Shown in pieces: positions 24,730-32,062 of a DNA stretch of 32,864 nt. Numbering within the stretch: position 1 is the first letter of the stretch; each line of letters opens with the position of its first letter. This DNA comes from Actinomycetota bacterium. GTDB taxonomy: Bacteria; Actinomycetota; Acidimicrobiia; Acidimicrobiales; Ilumatobacteraceae. The notes under the pieces are model-generated. The model was not told the DNA's origin. It saw only the letters and a program-made list of their open reading frames with translations, and ran no database searches. The stretch is taken from positions 1 through 32,864 of the forward strand of contig RFNE01000201.1 in the NCBI GenBank assembly GCA_009927375.1, given 5' to 3'. The position numbers were made by a program, and so were the translations under genes.

Positions 24730-25217
24730 TGAGCAGCGAGCGCCGTAGTGATCGCGTCGATCACCTCAGGTGCGTCGGGTTGTGTCTTGGGGTGGAAGCG
24801 CGCAACGATCGAGCCGTCGCGACCGACGACGAACTTTTCGAAGTTCCAACGAATGTCTCCCGAGTATCCCTCGCCGTCCGCGACCGAGCGCAACGTCGAA
24901 TAGAGCGGGTGCGCATCGTCTCCATTCACGTCGACCTTTTCGGTCAACGGAAACGACACGTTGAACGTCGTCGAACAGAAGTCATGAATCTCCTCGGGCG
25001 ACCCTGGCTCCTGGCCGAGGAACTGATTGCACGGGACGCCGATCACGGTGAAGCCCTGCGCGGCAAAACGATCCTGGAGGCCTTGAAGTGCTGAGTACTG
25101 GGGCGTGAGACCACAACGAGACGCGACGTTGACGAGGAGCGAGACCTTGCCCTTGGCATCCGACAGTGGACTTCCCGCACCCATGAGGGCTCCGATTGAT
25201 GACGCATACACCGACAT
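24726..25217 (-). CDS. Glutathione-peroxidase-family thiol peroxidase
   Basis: This 163-residue peroxidase reduces hydrogen peroxide or lipid hydroperoxides. NVASRCGLTPQY has the catalytic Cys35, not selenocysteine. VIGVPCNQFLGQEPG carries the Gln, and IRWNFEKFVV the Trp/Asn of the active tetrad. Actinobacterial members usually draw electrons from thioredoxin or mycothiol systems, since glutathione is absent in most. The start at 25217 follows GAGGAG by nine bases, and upstream in-frame starts are ignored. It leads the gpx-aguB-aguA operon, with a four-base overlap into aguB. Confidence 0.92.
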   Translation of the reverse strand: MSVYASSIGALMGAGSPLSDAKGKVSLLVNVASRCGLTPQYSALQGLQDRFAAQGFTVIGVPCNQFLGQEPGSPEEIHDFCSTTFNVSFPLTEKVDVNGDDAHPLYSTLRSVADGEGYSGDIRWNFEKFVVGRDGSIVARFHPKTQPDAPEVIDAITTALAAQ

Positions 25218-25293
25218 GTTGTGACTCCTCGTGAGATGGCGACCGACGAACATTGATCGTAATCCCGCAGAGGCGACCTGCTACACAAGATGC

Positions 25294-25878
25294 ATGCCTC
25301 GACAGAAATTTGATGCGTCGTACTACCGCAGGTTCTACTCCTCCACTCCAGTTCACAGTCGCAAGAAGGTTGAAGAGCTCGCCACGGCCGTCCATGCGAT
25401 GTGCTCATGGTGGGACGTCCCGGTGAAGTCGGTGCTCGACGTGGGTGCAGGTCTCGGCTACTGGCGCGACTGGTACGCAAAGACCCATCCGCGCGTGAAG
25501 CGCTTGTCAGTCGACATCAGTGCACACGCGTGCGAGAAATACGGTCATGAGCGCCACGACATCGCCGAGTGGTGCCCGCGAACCAGTTTCGACCTCGTCG
25601 TCTGCCACGGAGTTCTCCAGTACCTCACTTCTTCACAGGCCGAGCGTGCGATCACAAATCTCGCCACAGCAACTCGCCACGTGCTGTATCTCGAGGTGCC
25701 GACAACGGACGACATCGAACACTCGATCGATGCCAAGTCAACCGATCTCGACATCCATGCGCGATCAGGAGCGTGGTACCGCAAGCAGCTGTTGCGGCAC
25801 TTTGACCAAGCCGGTGCCGGCCTGTGGGTGAAGCGCGACGGTGATGTCGTGCTGTACGAACTCGAACGCTCGCGCTAG
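25294..25878 (+). CDS. Class I SAM-dependent methyltransferase
   Basis: This 194-residue Rossmann methyltransferase has SVLDVGAGLGYWRDWY as motif I for SAM binding, RLSVDIS as the acidic motif II loop, and DLVVCHGVLQYL as motif IV. SSQAERAITNLATATRHVLYLEVP follows as in the Methyltransf_11/25 type. The substrate cannot be named. The ATG at 25294 lies 76 bases from the divergent gpx start. Its stop shares CTAG with the stop of convergent bioY. Confidence 0.85.
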   Translation: MPRQKFDASYYRRFYSSTPVHSRKKVEELATAVHAMCSWWDVPVKSVLDVGAGLGYWRDWYAKTHPRVKRLSVDISAHACEKYGHERHDIAEWCPRTSFDLVVCHGVLQYLTSSQAERAITNLATATRHVLYLEVPTTDDIEHSIDAKSTDLDIHARSGAWYRKQLLRHFDQAGAGLWVKRDGDVVLYELERSR

Positions 25879-26486
25879 GCGCGACGACCGTTCAATGCAG
25901 CCCACACCGTGCTGGTGCAGCCCGCTGCCACCAAGGCCTTGAGCACGTCTCCAACGAGGAATGGAGCAACGCCGAGGCTGATCGCATTCTGCTCACCATT
26001 GGCGACAGGAATCCCGAGGTGATACGCAAGCCACGTCGCACCGCAGGCGTAGATGATCGTCGAACCGAGCAACATCGCCGGCAGTGACGAAACGAACGAA
26101 CGGTCATGCTTGCGCTCGGCGAGGTAGCCAATCGCACCTGCCGCAAAAATAAATCCGACGAGATACCCCATCGTTGCGCCGGTTCCCTTCTCCCATCCGC
26201 CCGCACCGCCGGAGTAGAACGGCAAACCGACGAGTCCCATCGCCCAGTAGGCGCCCTGGCTCAACGCGCCGCGGCGAGCACCAAGAACCGCACCGGACAA
26301 CAGCACCGCAAAGGTCTGTCCCGTGAGCGGAACTGGCGTGAATCCAAGTGGAATCTCGATTTGTGCGGCAAGCGCAGTGAGAAGTGCGAAGCCGATCACG
26401 AGGAGAGCATCCTGGGTGAACGTTTGCGCACGTGAAGCGCGTCGTGGGGCGTAGTCGGCGAGAACTCGAATGTCTGCTGCAATCAT
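25875..26486 (-). CDS. bioY: Biotin transporter substrate-binding subunit BioY
   Basis: BioY is the membrane S-component of an ECF biotin importer. It has 203 residues and about six hydrophobic segments. The diagnostic stretch is PVPLTGQTFAVLLSGAVLGARRGALSQ, split across positions 68-95, with FYSGGAGGWEK and TMGYLVGFIFAA later. No bioM or bioN is adjacent, so it may share a general ECF module or act alone. The start at 26486 gives MIAADIRVL; upstream in-frame GTG or ATG extensions are not family-like. Confidence 0.93.
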   Translation of the reverse strand: MIAADIRVLADYAPRRASRAQTFTQDALLVIGFALLTALAAQIEIPLGFTPVPLTGQTFAVLLSGAVLGARRGALSQGAYWAMGLVGLPFYSGGAGGWEKGTGATMGYLVGFIFAAGAIGYLAERKHDRSFVSSLPAMLLGSTIIYACGATWLAYHLGIPVANGEQNAISLGVAPFLVGDVLKALVAAGCTSTVWAALNGRRA

Positions 26487-26552
26487 GAGACCAACGCTAC
26501 CCAACGAGGTCGTGCTCCGACCAGTTACCAGACCACCAACCACGGCGTGACG

Positions 26553-26558
26553 GATAGT
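26553..26558 (+). promoter_or_regulatory. Candidate -10 element for cdd (near-leaderless)
   Basis: GATAGT ends nine bases before the cdd ATG, and no ribosome binding site is visible between them. The spacing would put transcription start at or next to the start codon, as is common in actinobacteria. No good -35 is seen. Confidence 0.3.
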
Positions 26559-26567
26559 GTGAGACTC

Positions 26568-26966
26568 ATGGCGACGCCGAAGATCGACTGGGACGCTTTG
26601 CGCTCAGCGGCGCGAGAGGCCCAGAGTCATGCCTACGCCCCGTACTCGAACTTTCGCGTTGGCGCGGCAGCGTTGGTTGACGACGGTCGCATCATCGCTG
26701 GTTGCAACGTCGAGAATGCTTCGTACGGAATGACGTTGTGCGCCGAGTGCGCGATGATCGGTGCGCTGCACATGGGTGGCGGTGGTCGACTCGTCGCGGT
26801 GGTCTGCTTCGGCAACGACAACGCGGTCACACCTTGCGGTCGATGCAGGCAGCTGTTGTGGGAACACGGTGGTCCGAATCTCCTCCTCGAAGTGAACGGT
26901 GAACCACGACCGATGAGCGAGATGCTTCCCGTTGCGTTCCCCGAACATTCAGTTTTTGAAAACTGA
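26568..26966 (+). CDS. cdd: Cytidine deaminase
   Basis: Cdd converts cytidine and deoxycytidine to uridine forms in pyrimidine salvage. It is the small tetrameric type, 132 residues. AYAPYSNFRVGAAAL and GCNVENASYGMTLCAECAMI supply the substrate Asn/Glu, the first zinc Cys and the proton-shuttle Glu. TPCGRCRQLLWE supplies the other two zinc Cys. It is followed after two bases by the dioxygenase-like gene and is probably co-transcribed with it. Confidence 0.95.
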   Translation: MATPKIDWDALRSAAREAQSHAYAPYSNFRVGAAALVDDGRIIAGCNVENASYGMTLCAECAMIGALHMGGGGRLVAVVCFGNDNAVTPCGRCRQLLWEHGGPNLLLEVNGEPRPMSEMLPVAFPEHSVFEN

Positions 26967-26968
26967 CG

Positions 26969-27832
26969 ATGTCCACCGTCACTGACGTCCTGAGTCCTGA
27001 TCAAGTGGAACAATTCCACGAGCAAGGATTCCTCGTCTTGGAGAACTTTGCTTCGGCTGACTCCTGTCTACGCCTTCGAAACCGAGCGATGGAACTTGCG
27101 GAACGTCACGTCCCCAGTCCACAAGAAGCGACGATCTTCACCGCCGACGCCGAGGCACGACATGCAGCCGACAAGTACTTCCTCGAAAGCGGTGACAAGA
27201 TTCGGTGCTTCTTCGAAAAGGATGCGTTTGACAACAACGGTGTCTTGAAATCAGACGCCCATCTGAGTCTGAACAAGCTCGGTCACGCAATGCACGATCT
27301 CGACCCAGTGTTCGACGAATTCAGCCGCACTCCGAAGTTGGCGGCCGTCGCCAGACAGATCGGCATGTCGGATCCCAAGTTGTTGCAGTCGATGTACATC
27401 TTCAAACAGCCACGCATCGGCGGCGAGGTGAATTGCCACACCGATCACACCTTCTTGTGGACCGAGCCACAGACTGTCATTGGATTCTGGTTTGCCATTG
27501 ACGACGCCACGACGGAGAACGGCTGTATGTGGGCTCTCCCAGGTGGTCACCGCATCCCGGTCAAATCACGTTCGCGGCTCAACGATGCGAGAACGGCAAC
27601 GGTGACTGACGTCTACGACGCTTCGCCCTATCCAACCGACGGTCTCGTGCCCCTCGAGGCACCACGCGGCACGCTCGTGTTGTTGCACGGAACGTTGCCT
27701 CACCTGTCAGGACCAAATACGAGCGACAAACCACGCCACGCCTACACGATTCACGCAATTGATGCGACTGCAAAGTATCCCGAAGACAATTGGTTGCAGC
27801 GACCAAACCTCGCGATGCGAGGCTTCAACTAA
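26969..27832 (+). CDS. Phytanoyl-CoA dioxygenase (PhyH) family protein
   Basis: This 287-residue protein has the PhyH double-stranded beta-helix fold, which uses Fe(II) and usually 2-oxoglutarate to hydroxylate a substrate. FHEQGFLVLENF opens the domain. CHTDHTFL gives the His157-x-Asp159 iron ligands, NGCMWALPGGHR follows, LPHLSGPN gives the distal His245, and KPRHAYT the Arg256 that normally binds 2-oxoglutarate. All ligands are present, so it is probably active. Its sequence resembles eukaryote-like PHYHD1 proteins in layout, but no substrate can be assigned. It is convergent with asd, five bases apart. Confidence 0.87.
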   Translation: MSTVTDVLSPDQVEQFHEQGFLVLENFASADSCLRLRNRAMELAERHVPSPQEATIFTADAEARHAADKYFLESGDKIRCFFEKDAFDNNGVLKSDAHLSLNKLGHAMHDLDPVFDEFSRTPKLAAVARQIGMSDPKLLQSMYIFKQPRIGGEVNCHTDHTFLWTEPQTVIGFWFAIDDATTENGCMWALPGGHRIPVKSRSRLNDARTATVTDVYDASPYPTDGLVPLEAPRGTLVLLHGTLPHLSGPNTSDKPRHAYTIHAIDATAKYPEDNWLQRPNLAMRGFN

Positions 27833-27837
27833 CTCGC

Positions 27838-28860
27838 TTACTTGACGAGTAGTTCAGCGATCTGGAGTGCGTTCAACGCAGCACCCTTGCGCAGGTTGTC
27901 GTTCGAGACGAACAACACGAGGCCGCGATTGCCATCGACGGATTGATCCTGTCGGATTCGACCCACATAACTTGGGTCCTGGCCTGCCGCGAGCAGCGGA
28001 GTTGGGATGTCGTCGACCTTGACGCCAGGAGCCGTCGCCAGGATCTCGTATGCGCGTTGTGGAGTAATAGCTGAAGAGAATTCTGCGTTGATGCTCAACG
28101 AATGGCCGGTGAAGACCGGAACGCGAACGCACGTGCCCGACACCTTGAGGTTGGGGATGTGCAGAATCTTGCGACTCTCATTGCGCAGTTTCTGCTCTTC
28201 GTCCGTCTCCAGTGAGCCATCGTCGACGAGCGATCCGGCAAGGGGCAACACATTGAATGCAATCGTGCGTGCGAACTTTGCTGGTTCAGGAAACGTCACC
28301 GCACGTCCGTCGTACGTCAATGCACTCGCCGAGACTGCTCCGGCTTTGGCCTGCACGTCGAGCTCTGAAACTCCTGACACGCCACCACCACTCACCGCCT
28401 GATAAGTACTCGCTACCAAACGCACGAGCCCTGCTTCGTCGTGCAACGGCTTCAGCACGGGCATTGCAGCCATCGTCGTGCAATTCGGATTCGCGATGAT
28501 GCCCTTCTTGGCTTGGGCGACATCCTCTGGATTGACTTCGGCGACGATGAGCGGAACGTCTGGATTCATGCGCCATGCGGATGAGTTGTCGATCACCATC
28601 GCACCAGCTGCGGCATATTTTTCCGCGAGTGCACGAGACGTCGTCGCTCCGGCCGAGAAGAGCACCACGTCGAGCCCTGCCGGATTCGCCTCAGCCGCGT
28701 CCTCGATCGTGATCGTCTTGCCGTTCCACTCCACGGTCGACCCTGCGGACCGTGCCGAGGCGAAGAGGCGAAGTGAGGTCAACGGATAGCGGCGCTCAGC
28801 CAACAGTTGGCGCATAACGGTGCCAACCATGCCAGTTGCGCCAACTACTCCTACGTTCAT
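27838..28860 (-). CDS. asd: Aspartate-semialdehyde dehydrogenase
   Basis: Asd reduces beta-aspartyl phosphate to aspartate semialdehyde with NADPH, the second step toward lysine, diaminopimelate, threonine and methionine. It has 340 residues. VGATGMVGTVM is the nucleotide loop, DNSSAWRM a substrate-binding stretch, and ANPNCTTMAAMP has the catalytic Cys127. YQAVSGGGVSG follows, and RVPVFTGHSLSINAEF gives the catalytic His. It lies three genes downstream of lysC on the same strand but appears to have its own promoter. Confidence 0.96.
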   Translation of the reverse strand: MNVGVVGATGMVGTVMRQLLAERRYPLTSLRLFASARSAGSTVEWNGKTITIEDAAEANPAGLDVVLFSAGATTSRALAEKYAAAGAMVIDNSSAWRMNPDVPLIVAEVNPEDVAQAKKGIIANPNCTTMAAMPVLKPLHDEAGLVRLVASTYQAVSGGGVSGVSELDVQAKAGAVSASALTYDGRAVTFPEPAKFARTIAFNVLPLAGSLVDDGSLETDEEQKLRNESRKILHIPNLKVSGTCVRVPVFTGHSLSINAEFSSAITPQRAYEILATAPGVKVDDIPTPLLAAGQDPSYVGRIRQDQSVDGNRGLVLFVSNDNLRKGAALNALQIAELLVK

Positions 28861-28867
28861 GACGTTC

Positions 28868-28873
28868 AGGATA
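28868..28873 (-). promoter_or_regulatory. Candidate -10 element for asd (leaderless)
   Basis: On the minus strand TATCCT lies seven bases before the asd ATG with no ribosome binding site between. This places the predicted start of transcription at the start codon. It would let asd be expressed apart from the frameshifted gene upstream. Confidence 0.3.
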
Positions 28874-28909
28874 GTCGCAGTGATTTGCGGTGCCAGTGGG
28901 AATTTGTCC

Positions 28910-29870
28910 CTACGCGACCAACCACTGTTTCATCTGTTCGTCAGTGAGATTGCTCCCGCAGACGATCGTTGCGACGCGACCACGTCGAAGCGAATCATGC
29001 TCGATCAGGCCCGCAATTCCAGCCACGCCAGCTGGCTCGCCGACGATTCCAGAAGTAGAGAACAACATCCGCATCGCGCGGTGGATCGATGCTTCGCTGA
29101 CGAGGACCACATCGTCAACGACCCCGCGCATGTCGTTGAGCGCCTCGGGGACGGGAGTTCGAACGGCGATTCCATCTGCAATCGTGTCGACGCTTGGTCG
29201 TTCGATCACCGTGTTCGTTCGCCAGGATGCCTCCATCGAGTCCGCGCCCTCACTCGCGACACCAACAACCCGAACTGCAGGCTGGACATGCTTAATCCAT
29301 GTTGCGACACCGCTGATCAAGGCTCCATTCCCCAACGGAACGACCACTGTGTCGAGCACAACTCGCCATTAGTTCGACGGCAATTGACCCAGCACCCTCA
29401 GAGATCGCAACATCGCGCCCGTCCTCGACGAAGTACGCGCCGTTACCAGCACAAAATTCCTTCGCCGCGACCTTGGCGGCGTCGAAGTTCTCCCCCACTT
29501 GTCGAACGTCTGCTCCGAGCTGCTTCATTCGCGCGACTTTGAGTGGATTCGCATTGGTCGCACAGAACACGATCGGCTTCACACCATTACGGGATGCCGC
29601 GTACGCGACCGCTTGACCAAAGTTCCCCGCAGTTGCACACACAACTTGACGCTCTGCGAGAAATTCACGATTCTCACGAAAGAAGAAATCGGCTCCCCGT
29701 CCCTTGAAACTGCGGATCGGATTCATCGTCTCGATCTTCAACGTCAGATTGCAACCAAGTTCGTCGCTCAATGGTTCGCTGTTGAACTGTGGAGTATGTA
29801 GGAACACCGGATCGATCACCGATGCCGCGCGCTCGATGTTGGCGACGGAGATCCGTCGTGAAGTCGTCAT
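28910..29870 (-). pseudogene. Threonine/serine dehydratase-like PLP enzyme with one frameshift
   Basis: Two adjacent frames make one fold type II PLP enzyme. The first part has FLHTPQFNSEPLS, IRSFKGRGAD with the PLP Lys, and ATAGNFGQAVAYAA, the phosphate-proximal Asn-Phe loop. It runs to AVELMAS. The second part begins LDTVVVPLGNGALISGVA, the Gly-rich phosphate cup, and ends IVCGSNLTDEQM. Removing one base from the AA at 29360-29361 joins them into 320 codons. There is no ACT regulatory domain, so it resembles catabolic or biodegradative dehydratases more than the isoleucine-pathway IlvA. The ATG at 29870 overlaps the upstream methyltransferase stop. It may be functional if the extra base is an error. 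Confidence 0.82.
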
Positions 29871-30733
29871 TTGGACACCTTTGCAACCAGCCACCAATGG
29901 CTCCGATTCGTCCGCTTGAGAATTCCGACGGTCACGCCGGCATGTCGCACGGATCGTTGACGACGGTGAGAATGCAGGATTCTGACGTCGGTGAGGTATC
30001 TCAGTTCACCCCGCTGACTCAAGTGGTCGAGAACTTCGTCCGGAGACAATCGGTTCGCCTGCCACCCGAATCTCGTGGCCCATCGTTTGGTGGACAGTTG
30101 TTTGCCTACCAAGGGCAGTCGCCACAGCAAGCGAACGAGCACACCGAGCGGAATAAGAACGACATCGAGGGGCACCCAGGTTCGGTAATTGAGCATGATC
30201 ACCCCACCACTTCTTGTGACTCGAATCGCCTCGGATGTCAGCGCGAGGGCATCGTCATGCTGGCAATGCTGCAGCACGATGTAGGAAAACACCTGGTCGA
30301 CACTGTCGGTCGAAACGGCAAGCGTTCGGCCATCGGCAACGTGCACGGTAGACAGGCGTTCAGGTCGTCCATGGAGCGCAATCGTTTGATGGCAACGCTC
30401 GAGGAATGCGGCATCCACATCCGTCGCGATCACCCGCGCACAGAGGTTCGTGAAGGCAGCTGTCATACGACCAATTCCACTTCCGATCTCAAGGAGCGTT
30501 GACGTTGCGAGTCGGTCAGTCGACAAGCCAAAGTGCCTCATGAACCGGCGCACTTCTTCGTCGCCCGTTCTCACGAAATCCGCAAGTGTCAGACTCTTCC
30601 CGGTTTCGTTGTTGAACACCCATCCAGTCTCACGGACGACGTCATCGGCAGTTCCACCACCCTCGGTCTTCGTGCCGGCCGCGCGCCACGGAGTGAACTG
30701 CGTGCGCCAGTTCTTCGGTGACTGCGACGACAT
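29867..30733 (-). CDS. SAM-dependent methyltransferase
   Basis: This 288-residue class I methyltransferase has TLLEIGSGIGRMTAAF as motif I, RVIATDVDAAFLERC as motif II with an acidic residue, and VDQVFSYIVLQHCQHDD as motif IV. VTRSGGVIMLNYRTW follows as in Methyltransf_11. A hydrophobic stretch VLIPLGVLVRLLWRLPLV after the core suggests membrane association or a lipid-like substrate. It lies 13 bases after lysC and overlaps the dehydratase-like gene by four bases. No substrate can be named. Confidence 0.85.
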   Translation of the reverse strand: MSSQSPKNWRTQFTPWRAAGTKTEGGGTADDVVRETGWVFNNETGKSLTLADFVRTGDEEVRRFMRHFGLSTDRLATSTLLEIGSGIGRMTAAFTNLCARVIATDVDAAFLERCHQTIALHGRPERLSTVHVADGRTLAVSTDSVDQVFSYIVLQHCQHDDALALTSEAIRVTRSGGVIMLNYRTWVPLDVVLIPLGVLVRLLWRLPLVGKQLSTKRWATRFGWQANRLSPDEVLDHLSQRGELRYLTDVRILHSHRRQRSVRHAGVTVGILKRTNRSHWWLVAKVSK

Positions 30734-30746
30734 GCTGTGGAGGGAT

Positions 30747-32012
30747 CTACTTGCGCTCAGGCAGCGGGGCCGAATAGTCCGCGCCGCTGTCCAAGTCGAA
30801 CGCAGTGTGCAGTGCCTTAACCGCCGTGTTCAACTTCGACTTCTCGACGACCACCGAGATTCGAATCGTGCTCGTCGAAATCATCTCGATGTTCACATCG
30901 TTGTCAGCAAGAACCCTGAACATCTTTGCCGCGATACCTGGACTCGACTTCATACCAGCTCCAACAAGAGAAAGTTTGACGATGTTCGCATCCTGATTGA
31001 TGCCCTTGGCGCCGACTTCGGAGCTGACCTTGCGAAGGATTGGTTCGGCGGTTTGGATATCACCCATGGGAAGCGTGAAGGAAATGTCGGTCGTGCCGTC
31101 GATCGAGGTGTTCTGCACGATCATGTCGACGTTCACATTCGCCTGTGCAAGTGACTCAAAGAGAAGGGCCGACACACCTGGACGGTCAGGCACCCCAAGA
31201 AGCGTCATCTTTGCCTCGCCCACGTCGTGGACGACACCCGAAATGATTGGTTCTTCCATGGCTCGTACATTCCTCTCGTCATGTTCATCGACGACCCACG
31301 TTCCTTCTTCCCAGGTGAAGCTGGAACGAACGTGAATCGGCACGTTGTGATTCCTTGCAAACTCGACTGAGCGCAGTGCGAGCACTTTGCTGCCCGCTCC
31401 GGCCATCTCCAACATCTCATCGAAACTCAATGTCTTCAACTTGCGCGCCTGCGGTACAACACGTGGATCCGCGCTGAAGACGCCGGTGACATCGGTGTAG
31501 ATCTCGCACACGTCTGCATCCAACGCAGCAGCAAGCGCTACCGCCGTCGTGTCACTTCCACCGCGACCGAGTGTCGTGATCTCCCGCGCGGTGCTGACAC
31601 CCTGGAAACCTGCGACGACCGCAACCTTCCCGAGACCGACCGCCTCGCGGACTCGATCACCCTTGATCTCGAGGATCTTGGCCTTGGTGTGCGTCGTATC
31701 GGTAATGATCCCGACCTGGCTTCCAGTGAAGCTCATTGCATCGCACCCCATGTCAAGGAGGGCCATACAGAGCAACGCGCTCGAAATTCGTTCACCGGTC
31801 GTGAGCAACATATCCATCTCGCGCCCGTGGGGATTGTTCGACACCTGACGGGCAAGTTCGACCAGATTGTCCGTGGCCTTGCCCATTGCAGAAACGACGG
31901 CGACGACACTGTGACCTTGCTCACGCGTTGCAACGATATGGCGGGCGACGTTGCGCATCCGATCCGGGTCAGCAACTGATGTGCCCCCGTATTTCTGAAC
32001 GATCAATCCCAC
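30747..32012 (-). CDS. lysC: Aspartate kinase
   Basis: LysC phosphorylates aspartate and commits it to the lysine/threonine/methionine pathway. It has 421 residues. VQKYGGTSVADPDRM is the nucleotide and aspartate site, LLTTGERISS follows, and TTLGRGGSDTTAVALA is the catalytic core. Two ACT domains occupy about 265-410, with VPDRPGVSALLF and GMKSSPGIAAKMF typical of lysine/threonine feedback regulation. The GTG start at 32012 gives (V)GLIVQKYGG. The 421-residue length is the same as the Corynebacterium glutamicum alpha subunit. Confidence 0.96.
   Translation of the reverse strand: MGLIVQKYGGTSVADPDRMRNVARHIVATREQGHSVVAVVSAMGKATDNLVELARQVSNNPHGREMDMLLTTGERISSALLCMALLDMGCDAMSFTGSQVGIITDTTHTKAKILEIKGDRVREAVGLGKVAVVAGFQGVSTAREITTLGRGGSDTTAVALAAALDADVCEIYTDVTGVFSADPRVVPQARKLKTLSFDEMLEMAGAGSKVLALRSVEFARNHNVPIHVRSSFTWEEGTWVVDEHDERNVRAMEEPIISGVVHDVGEAKMTLLGVPDRPGVSALLFESLAQANVNVDMIVQNTSIDGTTDISFTLPMGDIQTAEPILRKVSSEVGAKGINQDANIVKLSLVGAGMKSSPGIAAKMFRVLADNDVNIEMISTSTIRISVVVEKSKLNTAVKALHTAFDLDSGADYSAPLPERK
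31257..31277 (-). other. Internal in-frame start in lysC for a possible beta subunit
   Basis: Met252 of LysC (ATG at 31259-31257) is preceded at 31277-31271 by GAGAGGA, a good Shine-Dalgarno match, with eleven bases between. Translation from here would give a 170-residue protein with both ACT domains. In C. glutamicum lysC the regulatory beta subunit starts at residue 250 of 421. The match in position is striking, but use of the site is inferred. Confidence 0.5.
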
Positions 32013-32045
32013 AGGTGTTTCAGACTAGTAGTGCACCGACAGACG

Positions 32046-32051
32046 GATAGT
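32046..32051 (+). promoter_or_regulatory. Candidate -10 element for the cyclophilin gene
   Basis: GATAGT ends eleven bases before the ATG at 32063. The 50-base gap to divergent lysC must hold both promoters. TACTAG and TAGTCT on the minus strand around 32025-32033 are possible lysC -10 candidates. Confidence 0.25.
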
Positions 32052-32062
32052 CTTCATATTTC

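Noticed and set aside
24726..25217. Selenocysteine glutathione peroxidase
   Set aside because: The active-site codon is a plain Cys codon with no in-frame TGA.
29789..30502. Plus-strand open frame of 237 codons
   Set aside because: It is antisense to a methyltransferase with clear SAM motifs.
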